Assembly: GCF_041146395.1 (NCBI RefSeq)
Contig: NC_090996.1
Location: 29,970,738-30,034,737 of the forward strand
Source of the DNA: Eulemur rufifrons
Taxonomy: Eukaryota; Chordata; Mammalia; Primates; Lemuridae
Length of the DNA stretch: 64,000 nt
Direction: 5' to 3'
Made by a program: the position numbers and the translations under genes. This document shows positions 51,923 through 63,745 of this stretch, piece after piece. The notes beneath the pieces were generated by a model, which saw only the letters and a program-made list of their open reading frames with translations, searched no databases and was not told the origin of the DNA. Within the stretch, counting starts at the first letter, position 1. Every line of letters begins with the position of its first letter.

Positions 51923-52549
51923 CCTGGGGTCCATTCCTGTTGAAGTAACTCCTGCACTCTCTTCTGCTCTCCTCTGTGGTCTGGCAGGAGATTCCCTGGT
52001 GGAAAACCTTCAAGTGTATGAAATGTGGGAATCCAGTCACATTTGAATCATATATTCACTCCACCAGTTTTTATTGAGCACTTGCTATACCCAAGGCATT
52101 TGGGATACAACAGTGAACAAAACATTCTTTTGGGGTTGGGGAGACGGACAGTGAGACAGGACCACAATCTCCTGACCTTTTGAGGGCAAAATTATATTAT
52201 TCGCCAAGACGTGTAGAGACGTATATCCTTTTCCTCCATCCTTATTGGCCCACCGCGCCTTGCTTATCATGGAAAAACTGAGACCCTAAATCTGTCTCCA
52301 TGACCGGATGAGACAGGCCAGGAGATATGTTTGAGGGACATCTCCTGGCATGGGGAGGTCTTGGGTGAATAATCCTAGCCAGACTGGGATCATACGAAGG
52401 AAATAAATTGATGCCAGACGAGGAGCTAAACTTTGTAGGATTGGACTGGTAGTGAGAAAAGAAGCTCCGCATTCGATATTGGGTGAAAAACTACAGATCG
52501 GTTAAAGGTGTGTGTAGGAGGGAACCATAATGATCGGCAGCTACTGCTG
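51923..52549. other. Unique DNA left of the USP7 CpG island
   Basis: No repeat or gene recognised; proximal upstream region of USP7. Confidence 0.5.
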
Positions 52550-53024
52550 ATACGCGCTGACCCCTCCCTCCTCCTCGGACCCTCCTCTCTGCGGTCCTCG
52601 GGCGACACCAAGCACTCGGCCAGGGCCACACGGCTGGGCTAGACCCCTGCGGGGGCCGGCGCCTCGGACTCTACCCCGGCTGCCCGTGGTTCTTTCAGGG
52701 TGACCAGCTCCCCGGGATGGGGCGGATTCCGGGCCATCCCCAGCTAGGGTCGGGGGGCCCACGGCTCGCGTCGGACCTGGCGGCTCGGGGGCCGGTGCCC
52801 AGGGTCGGGTCGGCCGCGGGGCTGGCGACTCCCGGGCGCTGGGGGCGCGGCGCGGCTGGGCGGCGGGGCCGCTGTGGCGGCGGCGGGCGGACCGCTCCCT
52901 GCTCCGCCTCCCCTGCTCCGCCCTCCCGCGCCCGCTCCGCCCTCCGGCTCGGCGCCCGCCCGCCCGCTCTCCTCGCTTGCTTGCTGGCTCTCCGGCCCCC
53001 CATGCGGATGTGACATTTTACGCC

Positions 53025-53036
53025 GCCGCCATTTTG
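53025..53036 (+). promoter_or_regulatory. YY1-type motif near the USP7 transcription start
   Basis: GCCGCCATTTTG matches the YY1 consensus, which in CpG-island promoters commonly sits just downstream of the transcription start in this orientation. It follows acattttac and precedes a run of GAGCC repeats. A similar core (cgccattttta) occurs near 53,810 inside the intron. Role inferred from motif and position only. Confidence 0.6.
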
Positions 53037-53647
53037 AGAGCGAGCCGAGCCGAGCCGCCGGGCGCCGCGTCCGCTGCCGGAGCCCCGACGACGACGCCGA
53101 GGAGGCGGAGGCCGCAGCGCCCCGAGCGCGGCCGGCCCGTCGCCCGCCCGCGCCGCCGCTTCCGCCGGCCCCAGGCCCCGCAGGCCAGCCGCGGCCGGCC
53201 AGGCCTCCCGCCCGTCGCGCCCGGCCCGAGGCGGGGCTGACTCCGCGGCCCCCTCCCGGCCGCCCTCCGCCCCCGGCCGGCCCGCGGCCCCGCAGCCCCG
53301 GCCCCAGCCCCGGCGGCGGGAGGCGGGCCCCGCGGCGGCGGCGGCGGCGGCGGCGGCCGCAGCGAGCGACGAGGCCGCCCGGCCCGGCCCGCCGGCCGCC
53401 CGCCCGCCTCGGCGCCGAGATTGGGCGAATCGCGAGCAAGTACGTGCGCGTCTCCCTACCGCCGCCGCCGCCGCCGCCCGCCGCGGGCCGCCCCGGGGCC
53501 GCCGCCGCCGACAACGCGCGGGAGGAGGAGGAGGAGGCCGCCCCGCCGCCGTCGCCGCCGCCGCCGCCCGGGCTCGCCGCCGCCGCCCGCCCGCCGGGCC
53601 CGCAGCCCCGGCCCCCGGCCGCAGGCGAGGCCCAGGCCGCGGCCGAC
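53030..53647 (+). other. USP7: USP7 5' untranslated region (approximate)
   Basis: GC-rich sequence between the probable transcription start near a YY1-type motif (about 53,025-53,036) and the USP7 ATG. It contains eight CGG triplets (53,333-53,356) and about six GCC triplets from 53,461. No TATA box is seen, as expected for a CpG-island promoter. The 5' limit is inferred, and starts closer to the ATG are equally possible; several start sites are usual for such promoters. Confidence 0.5.
53333..53356 (+). repeat. (CGG)8 microsatellite
   Basis: Eight uninterrupted CGG triplets in the probable USP7 5' leader. A shorter (GCC) run follows at about 53,461. Such runs are prone to length variation. 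Confidence 0.9.
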
Positions 53648-53723
53648 ATGAACCACCAGCAGCAGCAGCAGCAGAAAGCGGGCGAGCAGCAGCTGAGCGA
53701 GCCCGAGGACATGGAGATGGAAG
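53648..53723 (+). CDS. USP7: USP7 (HAUSP) coding exon 1, N-terminus
   Basis: First coding exon of ubiquitin-specific protease 7, a mainly nuclear cysteine deubiquitinase whose known substrates include p53 and MDM2. Only 25 codons plus one base lie here: Met-Asn-His, six Gln (all CAG), KAGEQQLSEPEDMEME, then a G that starts a split codon. This is the known disordered N-terminal tail of USP7; the TRAF-like domain, catalytic core and ubiquitin-like domains are in later exons outside the window. The exon ends at a consensus donor, G|GTGAGG, at 53,723/53,724. The ATG sits in a dense CpG island with no competing downstream ATG in frame before the donor. Phase 1 at the donor fits an Ala codon at the start of exon 2, as in the known protein. 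The Gln run is a pure CAG repeat and may vary in length. Identification rests on the match to the remembered N-terminus. The frame stays open upstream (see findings). Confidence 0.95.
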
Positions 53724-55639
53724 GTGAGGCCCGCGGGCCGGCCGCGGCGGGGCCGGGGGGCGCCTTCCATTGTGGCCGGGGGGAGCCGCGGGAGCCACGC
53801 GAGGGACTCGCCATTTTTAACCAGGCCGCGGCGGCCGCCGGGCCTCGGCCTGGCCGCCCCGGCCCCGGCCCGGCCAGGGGAGGCTGCACCGTCATGCCGT
53901 GCCCGCGGGCGGGGGCGGCCGGCGGGACCCCGGCCCTGCGCATTGTCCGGACCCCGCGGCCGCCCGGCGCTCGGCCGCCCCGGCACAAAGCGCCCGGAGT
54001 TGTAAATTAGGGCGCTCCAGCCGCCGAGGCACGGAGATGTTTTCTCGCTTCTGGCGGCAGCGCTGCCGCCCAGGTCGGGAGGCGGGCTCCGAGGACCGTC
54101 CCCTTTCTCAGGCGTCTCGCTGGGCCTGCTGCTGCCTGGTAAGCTCCGGGAACTCTAGACCTCCTCGGACTCGGGGCTCGCCCGCACCTGCTTCTGTGCG
54201 CTCTCCTGGAGGGTCCCCCGGGGCTGTGAAGCGTTCCCCCAGATCACTTTATAACAGCACTGCCTAGCGTAAGGCTCAGTTTTGAAAACACCTGCAAGGA
54301 ACGCAGATGTTCTCAGCTTTGGGACTGGCTCAGAGTTGTGACCTAGGCTCTGCTGGCTTCTGAGTTACCTTTTTTTTTCGGGGAGTTTGGTACCTGGCTG
54401 CGTGTGGTGCAGTCAGCATCGGGCCAGGTGTGTGCTTGAAACTACATGAAAGCCCCACCACACATGGCTACCTGCATCAGACTCAGACCTGACTCTAAAG
54501 GTAACTCAATTTTCTGTCTATGTGGCAGAAATTTTCTAAGGTAGTGTTAGTTCGAGAGAGGAGATCTTGGTTGTAAAGGTTTGATGTAAAGGCGCTGCAG
54601 AGGGAAGAGTCTTTGATTTTTATAGCTCAAGCCGAGTAGGACATGATTGGGAGGCACTTCATTTCATATGGTTCATAGTACTTAAAAGGGCAAAGCCATA
54701 GTAGTCTTAAAGTAGTTTTCTTACCCTGGTTAAGGGATCACACTTTCAGGAGTCAAATGGGGGTCAACTGAATGAACAGGCATCAAATGTTTTGTTCTAC
54801 TTTTGCTTTTAGCAAAGAATCTTGGCTTGCATAAATGAATGGAGGCTCTAGGGAAGTGCAGGTAAAGCAGTACTTGTCCTGTGGGGTAGTTACACGTGTG
54901 GGGTGCTGCATACTGGTTGGTGGGAACACTTAACCAAGACTGCTGTTCCCCTGTGAATAACTTACTGCCAATAATTGGATGTTCACTGAAAAAATTGCTT
55001 GCCAGGTTCCAAATGGCAAAGTGGCTGAGATGCCTGCTATAGGCACTCACTAATAGTACTTATCAATGGCAGTACTGGGGGACAGGAGAGCAGAGACCAT
55101 GCCAAAAACCAGGCTATCTATTTTACTCAGACCCAGCAAGGCAATAACTTCACAGAACATCTGGCATGTGTGATTAAACCAAATAGGTGAAGGCATACAT
55201 CGCTGAGAGAATTGTGTGTATTCCTTTTATGCTATACTTTGCAACACATGTGAAACATAAAAAAGCATTTTCATTTTTCTTTTTGAATAGTATCCTACCA
55301 AGACAAAAATCCAGTAAGGTGAGCATACTGATTTCCCACGTACATTTTCTTAACACTTACCAAGTGTTTTTGGACAGGAGTTAGAATGAATAAACATGGA
55401 CATCACTACAGAGTATATTTCTGACACAGAACTGTGTCTTTGGGAAACACCCACGACCATAAGTTTCAAGGGCTTTGCTAAAAGACTAGAGATTACTGAA
55501 GAGTGGTGGAAGAATTTTTGTTTTCTTTTTCTCTTTTTTTCATTGAGCTCCTGGCCAAAGGATGGAAGAATTCTTTTAGAAGGTCCCTTTCTACCCATTC
55601 ATGCATGGTTTCAAGACTACTTTCTCTTCTCCTGAAGTG

Positions 55640-55950
55640 TTTTTTTTTTAATCATGAAGTTTTATTTCCATATCAAAGTTTGCATTGGAAAGGTAACCCC
55701 TCAGGTCATTAACCTGCACGTTTACCAGTGTCTCAAATTGGATGCCAAGGGTTTTAGTTACTAATGCGGATTCTTAAGCTTTAGCTTGTTTCTTCTGAGT
55801 GGGCTTCTGTGTTGGTTTCATCTCCAGAAGGTACCGTGTCTTGGGGGGCACGTGATGGCTATTGACAAGTAGTACCCTGTGAGCACCCACAGGTGTGTGG
55901 CTTAAAAAGCTGCCTATGTCGTATGCCATCGGTTTCAGCCTTTCCATTCC
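55640..55950 (-). pseudogene. Possible processed retrocopy, 3' end
   Basis: On the - strand a short open frame (about 58 codons, ATG near 55,950) ends in a Lys/Gln-rich tail (KPTQKPTQKKQAKA then TAA near 55,775). About 110 bases later come AATAAA (complement of 55,660-55,665) and, 11 bases on, an A run (complement of 55,640-55,648). This layout is that of a reverse-transcribed mRNA end. Source gene not recognised; no target-site duplication established. It lies antisense in USP7 intron 1. Chance arrangement is possible. Confidence 0.35.
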
Positions 55951-56954
55951 TAAAATGTGCTAGGCTTATGTATTGTAACTTAAGATCAGAAAGAGTGAAA
56001 GAATGCACTTGTATTGAAAAGCCAGAGGGTGGAGTTTAGCGAATACCAACTCTGGTTGGCTTCATATGCCAGGCTGTGAATGGGATCCCTGTTGGAGCTG
56101 GTGTCTTGCACCTGTTAAGTGTCTTGCCTTAATTCCTATAGAACCAGCAGCTGGGTCTGACCAGCTTGAGGAAGGGGAGGCTTGGTAAACGAGGAGCTTG
56201 AGCATCCTGCCCTCCTGGGCAGGGTGGTTTCGAAGGAGGCTGAGAGACTGGTTTGGTTGGTTGGTATTTCCCTAGCAGTAGGTCAGTGTTCATTTGCCCT
56301 CCTCCTGCCTCACTCTGTTGAGGTTGCATTTGCTTTTAACTGAACTCTGCACAGCCCTTGTATATCCGCTGGAGAATAGCAATGCTGTGGATTAGTTATT
56401 TTAAAAACGCCCTGTTCTGAGCAGTTAGGAAACTTATGATGGGTGAAGTGCAGAGAGGGAAGAGAGATGGGTGTTCTGTTGGCAGCTCGTTGGGATTGTG
56501 GCCACATGCTCTCTAAAAGGCCTGGAGCAGCCAACTGCGTGTTTCTAGTTGGAGGCAGATAGAGCTATGGAGGTGGTGGCATTAATAGGTCTGGCTGGGA
56601 ATACATTTGCTAGGCAGTTTATTCACTGTCTGGCTTTGATGGTCAGTGAGGCCTGGGGGCTGAAGGAGTGGCTTGCTCAGGTCTCTGCCCTCCCAACACC
56701 TAGAGAGTTAGTAGTCTTGTCTGTGGGTGCCCTGTTGAATCAACAAAAGTTTTCCTGAGGTCTGCATTCTGTGTGAAAACTCTGTTTCTTTCCTGGTGTG
56801 GCGGTTCTGCCCATGGGAGCAGTCTGCTTCAGAGTGGAATCTCAGACACGAATGGGCTAGGTGGTTGGCTTTTGTATGCCACTCAAACCAACAAGTCAGC
56901 TGTAGCTTCTGAGAATTGGTCACTGACATCTGTATTTTTTTGTTCCAGGGGTGG

Positions 56955-56995
56955 TGGTGGGTTTCTTTCTTTCTTTCTTTTTTTTTTTTTTTTTG
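56955..56995 (+). repeat. (TTTC)n and T-run
   Basis: tttctttctttctttctt then 19 T, in USP7 intron 1. Confidence 0.85.
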
Positions 56996-57524
56996 ATCAA
57001 ACTTGTGCCTGTTGTTGGAGTTTGAAGATACTTTTTCTGCTAAAGCATGTTTGGGAGTGGATGGTGAGTTCTCTTGCACACACCCACCTGGATAAACTTG
57101 TGCTGTGTATTTTATTATAACTAAAATAAGATTCCTTTCGAATAACCCCCTAGCAAGACAAAAATCAAATAACATGAGGATATTGATTTTCCTTACATAG
57201 GCTTAGGTTGGTAAAAATTTTTTGCAAAGTTACAAAATGAACATCAACTCAGAGAACCCGGTACAGAAGAAATTAGGCCAAACCTAGAAACATCTCCCTC
57301 TGATGTGACATGTCAGGCTGTGATATGATTTCAGGTTGTTCCCCACAGGCTTCAGCTCTCCTATCCTTTCACGCTGCCGATCTTCTGATTACCTTTTCCT
57401 CTATGATCAAATAAATGACTGATCCCAGCAAATGTGGGAAGGAAGTATACTTTCCATTTTTTAAATCAGTTTTTTAGAAAGGGAGAAAGAGGTCATGAAA
57501 TTAAGATTCATGGTAGGGCAGTGT

Positions 57525-57755
57525 GGTGGCTAAGACAGTCTCCTGTGCTTGGAATTTGAGTCAGGATTTTGTCCTTTAATTGCTGTGTGACCTCATGTAT
57601 GTTGCTTGTGCTCTTGGTGTCTCGGTTTCTACATCCTTGAAAAGGAGAGTTGGTCATAGCTACCTGCCCAGGTTGTTGTGAGACTAAAGTCACCAAGCAC
57701 GTGTGAAGTGCCAGGCACGGAGTTTGGAGCACAGGTGATGTTCAGTAAGTGGTGT
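57525..57755 (+). repeat. MIR SINE in USP7 intron 1
   Basis: ttgctgtgtgacctcatg, cccaggttgttgtgagact and gaagtgccaggcacgg. Confidence 0.75.
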
Positions 57756-57934
57756 TGCTCTGATGGTGAAACCTTTGCAGCTGAGGAAAGAACATACTTA
57801 GTCTAAGACTAAAGTGGGGCATACACCACAGGTGGGGCAAGAGATGATTGGTGATATGCAAAAATGTCCTACAGTAATTATATCCTGATGTGGGTTGGAA
57901 AAAAAACAACAACCAACCTCACATAAGAATTGTT

Positions 57935-58272
<338 letters not shown>

Positions 58273-58286
58273 GAATAAGAATTGTT

Positions 58287-61200
58287 AACCATGAGATCCT
58301 GGGTTTGATGTGCCTAAGTAGGGATTTAAGGTTAAAGATATAATATTTTGAAAACAATTAACTAGATAATAGGAGTTAAGTAGCTTTGGTGCTTTGTGAC
58401 ACTGGTGCTGAAGTTTGATGAGCTCATTAGCCTTCTGATTATCCTTGCAGCATTCGTGTTGGAGAAATTGGTAAAGTTGAGAATTGCATTGTTGCAGGGA
58501 AGCCAGGTCACTGTGCCTCTAGGCTTTGGGAGCCGGCCTTGAATTCTTCTGTCTGGATCCCTGCATCCTGTTACCAAGCCCATTTTGTTTTTCCAGCCAC
58601 CACCTTAAAGGAGGCCCTTGTGGTCTCACGCTGGAACTGTTGCAACAGCCTTCTTTACTGTGCTCTGCTTCTACCCCGCCTGAACCCCACGCAGCTATGA
58701 TAACTGGCTGCCCACAGAATTCTCTGCCCTGTCACTCGTTGCCCTGCTTAGAAGGATTCAGGTGTCCTGAAGTCACATTGCCAGGGTCCTCAGGATGGTC
58801 CCAGCCTCCTTTATGCTACCGGCCCCTAGCACACATGCACTTGTGTAGGTGGCAGCAGCAGCCTCTCCTCCAGGAAGACAGGACATACCAGGACAGTGGT
58901 CCAGGACTTCATTCATGTGTCCTCTTTCTCCTAACTCTTTGTGGTCGCCTCAGCCGGTTGCCTTGCAGAAGAGCCATGTAACTTTTTGCTCCATCTGCTG
59001 TTTTGCCTGTGGCGGCTGAATTTGTGTACCTGACTTCCTCACTGTTGGATTGTTTGTTCTGAAGATGACCACTTTAGGTTCCTTTTTTGTTAAATTTATT
59101 TGTGAGAGCTACTCATTCAGGAAACACCTTTTCAATGAACTCAGCTAAACAGTAATACACGAGATGGCTGGCTGGCAAGGTGGCCCTGTGAAAGAGAATG
59201 CTGAAGCCATAAAACAATATTGCTTTGATAGCTGCTAATTTAGTTTTATTGCTTTTAACGTTAACGCAGTGGCGCTTTTTTGATCCTTTTGGAAGAAATA
59301 GCTTGTTTTTCAGACAAAGACATTGATAGGTCTTCATAAATGACTGAAGGGTTCTTTTGAGTATTTTTAAAATTTATTGTTGTTTCTGGTTTTTTTTTGA
59401 TGAGTACTAGGTAGCCTGGATATTTCTGCTTGACTTCCAAAGCAAAGAAATTTAGCCCTGGAGAACAAGGGGTGTAACAAGGCATTTCTTGACACGTACC
59501 ATGATAGAGTTGAATGTTAAAATGTCACCCTGCTTTATAAACTACTTGTTCTGAACTAATTTGGACTTAAGAAAGTTGGAGGAAGCAGGATTTTCAGTGT
59601 CATGCGTAGGCATGAAAGTCAGTTATGCCATTTTTCTAGTAAGTTAACACATGCCTTGGCTAATGAGAAGTCAGATGTGTTGAAATTCTTGAAGAGAAGC
59701 AGGTCTACTAAGGGTTGGTAATTTAAACCTTTATTTGGAGGTTGGAAACAGTAATTAGAAAGTTTCTTATGTAGGGAATTACACCAACCAGAGCAAGAGC
59801 AGGACGCTTCCAGAATTCAGGATACCCCTGAAAGTGAGACCAGCCGGATCCCCAAATGGGAAAGGAAGAGGGACACCTGGGAGAACCCATCCTGAGAAGT
59901 AGTGTTGACTCTTCTGCGGGGTTCTGCTATAAGAAGGATAGAGGATGGCTGAGGCCATGCTGGGGTTGCAGTGAGTGGGTGGACAGAGGGACTGACTGCC
60001 TGGTGGGGACCGGGCTGTTGCTGTGCTCTGCCTATTGCTGTGTTCCGCCAGTTCAGCTCTTAGGTCAGCCCTGGAGGGGTGGAGACCACGGTTCTGAGAT
60101 GACAGCTGTTCATAGTCACAGAGATGCTCAGGTGTCACAGAGATGCTCAGGTGTCTTTTCAAGGACTCTGATAGGAGCTTAAAATTCAAATGTTTGAAAC
60201 CTGTGAGTGAGTGTTGTATTCCAGTCTTAGGGTGATGGCCCTTCATTCTTCTTTGGGCATTGAGAATCTATAAATTATCTGTTAATAGAAGGAGGCTTTC
60301 TTGAGAAACCAGGACAGTTGTGTGATTTTTCTGGCCTGCCACAGAGTATTCAAAAACCCAGCTCCCTCAGTTTTGGTTTCACACCAGTAACTACAGTTTC
60401 CTTACACCCTGATACTGGGAGGGCAGTGTCCTATGTTATGTACCAACTGCCAGAATATCAACTGGGCTAGCTCTCGCAATAAGCTGTTCAGCAGGCATCT
60501 GGTTTGGGAAACATACTGTGCGAGTTTGGTAGGGTGCTGTGTATTATGGGGCTTGATCACATCCCAGGGTGTAGCTGCAGGTGTGTGGGTGGTGATCTAA
60601 CTTCTCTTTGCTGTCCCTCCTGCCACCGCATTCGTGGTACCTTCAGAAAGAGTTGAGGGGCATGTTTGCAAGGGAAATGGGTTTGTGTTACCCTGAATGT
60701 GGTGTTCGAGAAAACCTTGCCACACCGTAGCCCCTTATGTTAATGAAAAGGCTGTGGACCATTGACCTAGAGTTTCAAGTACGTTTCATCAGTATGACTT
60801 TGGGGGAATAAATTATATTTCAAGACTGTAAATTGACCCTGCAGGATTGCTGTTTTAAAACAAGCACATGGAATACTCTTTAACCTGTGTATGTGGTTAC
60901 ACAGACCAGCTTCTTTGTATGGAGCGGATCATTCCAAGTGCTTGCTTCTTCCAGTTGGTAGTTTATGTCAGCTTGGAGGAGAAATTGTTCATTCAAGCAA
61001 AATGTGTATGGAGTGTTTAAAAACATCCTTAAGTCCATGTTGCTGTTTTATAACCATCCTAGATACTTAATAAGAATTCTCCCCAAAGGATTCTTAGTCA
61101 CTCTTTTCTCTTATGTCTTGAACTTGTAAGGATGAAGAGGGTAGAATGCTTGACCTCAAGAAAGCCCCCGGAGAAGTAGCTGGTGGGGTGAGGATTGCTG

Positions 61201-61454
61201 TGGCCTCCTTGGGCGCCCCAGCCTTTGAGATCCCCCCAAGCTTCTCCTGCTGCGGTGTCCTGCCCGTCCTAGCCAGGCAGGAGTCCACACTGCTCTGAAG
61301 CAGTCCAGCCTTCTGCTGCCAGTCGTGATGAGCACAGAGGGAGTGTTTTCCTACTTTAGACCCATGTTTCTCCTGAAAGCCACTCATTTTCATACTGGGG
61401 ACAAGGGGAATGACATGGGCAAGGAAGACTAAGGGTCTAACCCTGCACTGTGTG
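58287..61454. other. Repeat-poor part of USP7 intron 1
   Basis: Largely single-copy. 58.55-58.95 kb has L2/MIR-like wording (tctgccctgtcactcgttgc). A 20-base unit (tcacagagatgctcaggtgt) is tandemly doubled near 60,116-60,155. No exon recognised. Confidence 0.5.
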
Positions 61455-61575
61455 ATTATGGCAGCCGCCAGTGACATGCAGTGACTCAAGTTTAAAATTA
61501 AAAAATTCCTCATTAGACTAGCCACATTAAATGGTCAGTAGCCAGTACAGCCCCGACATTGGACAGTCACCTCAT
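61455..61575. mobile_element. MER5-like hAT fragment
   Basis: agccacattaaatggtcagtagcc followed by cattggacagtc is the typical MER5-like end. Lies in USP7 intron 1. Confidence 0.5.
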
Positions 61576-62146
61576 AAAGGTTTGTTGGCCAGTGTCCACC
61601 TAACTGGTCAAGAAAACCGGCTGGATTCTCGCTTAGAAGGTGTTTTGGGTAGCATTAGGGTCCCCCTGAATGTTGGAAAGGTACAGTGTATCCTGGAGAA
61701 GCAGAATTAAAATGAGCAAAAGCGTTGGAAACTTGCAGATAAATGGTTCTCAGCAAACCCTAAAGAGCAGTGCTTCCCACGTTATTTGTGGTGAAGGAAC
61801 GAGTTTTTTAAATTTTCCGTCCATCATGGATAGCACTATCCATCATGTTAGAAATACAATGCAAACAAATTATTTGAGATAGGCATGTAAAAACACAAGC
61901 TCCAGTTTATGAAATTCAGCTAATGTAAAATTACAGTTCAGCAGTTATAGAACAAACATACATGGGAAGAAAGAAAAGAATTGCACAAAATGTGCATGTT
62001 CATAGAAAGTGTGTATAGGCGATTAATATGAAGAATCACTATTACACGTGTAACTTTGTTATTCCACCGGTGATAACTGAGAAGAATTTTGCATGAAAAA
62101 GCAATTGCCCACATTAAAAGTCTACATTTACACTTAAGTAAATTTT

Positions 62147-62437
62147 TTTGTGGGGCACTGTGGTTCGTGCCTATAATCCTAGTGCTTTGGGAGACTGAGG
62201 CAGGAGGATGGCTTGAGGCCAGGAGTTCAAGACCAGCCTGGGCAACACAGTAAGAACGCTTCTTTAAGAAAAATTTAAAAAGCTGATTGTGGTGGCACAA
62301 GACTGTAGTCCGAGCTACTCTGGAGGCTGAGGCAGGGGGATCATTCTAGGTCAGGAGTTTGAGGTTACAGTGAGCTATGATTGCAGCACTGCACTCCAGC
62401 CCAGGTGACAGAGCAAGACCCTGTCTCTAAAAAAAAT
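62147..62437 (+). mobile_element. Alu-type SINE, old
   Basis: Forward, diverged (ggggcactgtggttcgtgcc), carries 'gcactgcactccagcccagg' rather than the newer lemur wording. Confidence 0.88.
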
Positions 62438-63614
62438 TAAAAAGAAAATTTTTTCTAATACTTTATTTCTGTAGACAACTTTGACAATTTTTCTTATAGA
62501 CTTACAGCTAAATTGTCTTGCATTGAAGGAAGTGGGTTCTGGGTGTTACTTACTTTTGGGTTAGAGTTAACCAGCTAATCTGAAATCAGAGGCCGTAACG
62601 TGGTCCTGCTGCGCGCGACTGAATGCAGTCATGCCTTGGGAAGCGCGACGCCAGTTTGACAGCACCCGAACTGCCTCGTGCTCTGTTTAGAGAGATGGGC
62701 CTGCTGAACACACATTTGGATGTGGCAGCAAAGTCAGACTTCATGAAAGTATCTAAAGCTTACTCTCCATTTCTGACAGTCTCTGAGAGAGACACCTGTT
62801 CGAAGCCTCTGCTTTGAGCAGGGCGGTGTAGGGCATCTGTTGTGACCCCCACTGCCTTTGCCTGTTTGTCTTCATTTCCTCCTGGTCATTGCTCACTCCC
62901 GACTATTGTGGCCGCAGTGTTCTTGCTGTGGTGCCCACAGGGCCTGGTGCAGGCTCTCATCCCTTAAGCACCTCCAGACTGGCACTTACTTGTGGTCCCT
63001 GCCTTCCACCCCCCACACCTCAGAGAGTGAAGGAGCCCGGGCGCAAGAGCAAGGGAGGGCGCCAGGGAAGTCCTGACGGAAGGCGGGAAGGGTGGAGGGG
63101 CAGTTGCCGTGTAAAGGAAATTCAGAACTGGTTGATGCAGGGAAGGTCACCCAGCTGCGTTTGAGAAGAGGTGTGAGTTGTCAGGGGTGAGGGGGTAGAG
63201 TAGCACAATGGGTTGGGGGACTGCCAGTGTCTGACTAGGCGTTTAGGGTCTGTGCTATGCAGGGTGATGTCCATGTCCTGCCCCCTGGAACTGGTGAGTA
63301 CGCTACGATACATGGTGTAGGGACTTCGCAGATATGATTCAATTCAGAATCCTTAGGTGAGGAGGTCATCGTGTGTTAGATGGGTGGCCACAGTTTAATG
63401 ACAAGGGTCCATGTCAGCAATGTGAGGAAAGACTTGACCAGCCCCTGCTGATGTTGAAGATGCATGGAGGAGCCCGGGAATGCAGGTGGCCCCCGAAAGC
63501 TGGAAAAGCCAGGCAAACATGTTACCCGCTAGAGCCCCCAGAGAAGGGATGCAGTTCTGTGGACACCTAGATTTTAGCCCAGAGAGACGCAGTGCAGACT
63601 TCTGACTTCCATAC
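62438..63614. other. Unique part of USP7 intron 1
   Basis: No exon or repeat recognised; a small CpG-containing stretch lies at 62,595-62,655 (tgctgcgcgcgactg). Confidence 0.5.
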
Positions 63615-63745
63615 AACTCTCTGAAATGGGCACAGCATCAAACCCATTTTATAGCAGAACAAAACAAGGCCCTGAGCAAGTTACACAACTTACCTTGAGG
63701 TCACCAGAGCAAGTGGTAGAGGTGAGATTGGAGCCCACGTGGTCT
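63615..63745 (-). repeat. MIR fragment
   Basis: cccattttatagcagaac, accttgaggtcaccagagc and gagattggagcccacgtgg. Confidence 0.65.

Larger units (their letters stand above)
52550..54210. promoter_or_regulatory. USP7: CpG island promoter of USP7
   Basis: About 1.6 kb of very G+C-rich, CpG-dense sequence covers the USP7 5' end; sequence on both sides drops to ordinary composition. It contains many GC boxes (for example gggcgcggcgcggctggg and ccgccccggcc) and triplet runs, and no TATA box. CpG-island promoters of housekeeping genes such as USP7 often fire in both directions, so an upstream antisense transcript from the left edge is plausible but not shown by sequence. Confidence 0.9.

Noticed and set aside
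52695..53988. Long - strand open frames (414 and 367 codons) across the USP7 CpG island
   Set aside because: Low-complexity Gly/Ala/Arg/Pro translation from GC-rich triplet DNA, overlapping the known + strand exon; no domain.
54730..57175. Alternative USP7 first exons in intron 1
   Set aside because: No ATG-plus-donor combination matching a known alternative USP7 N-terminus was found by reading; transcript data would be needed.
61094..61525. 143-codon - strand open frame in USP7 intron 1
   Set aside because: Overlaps a MER5-like transposon fragment at its start; no family recognised.
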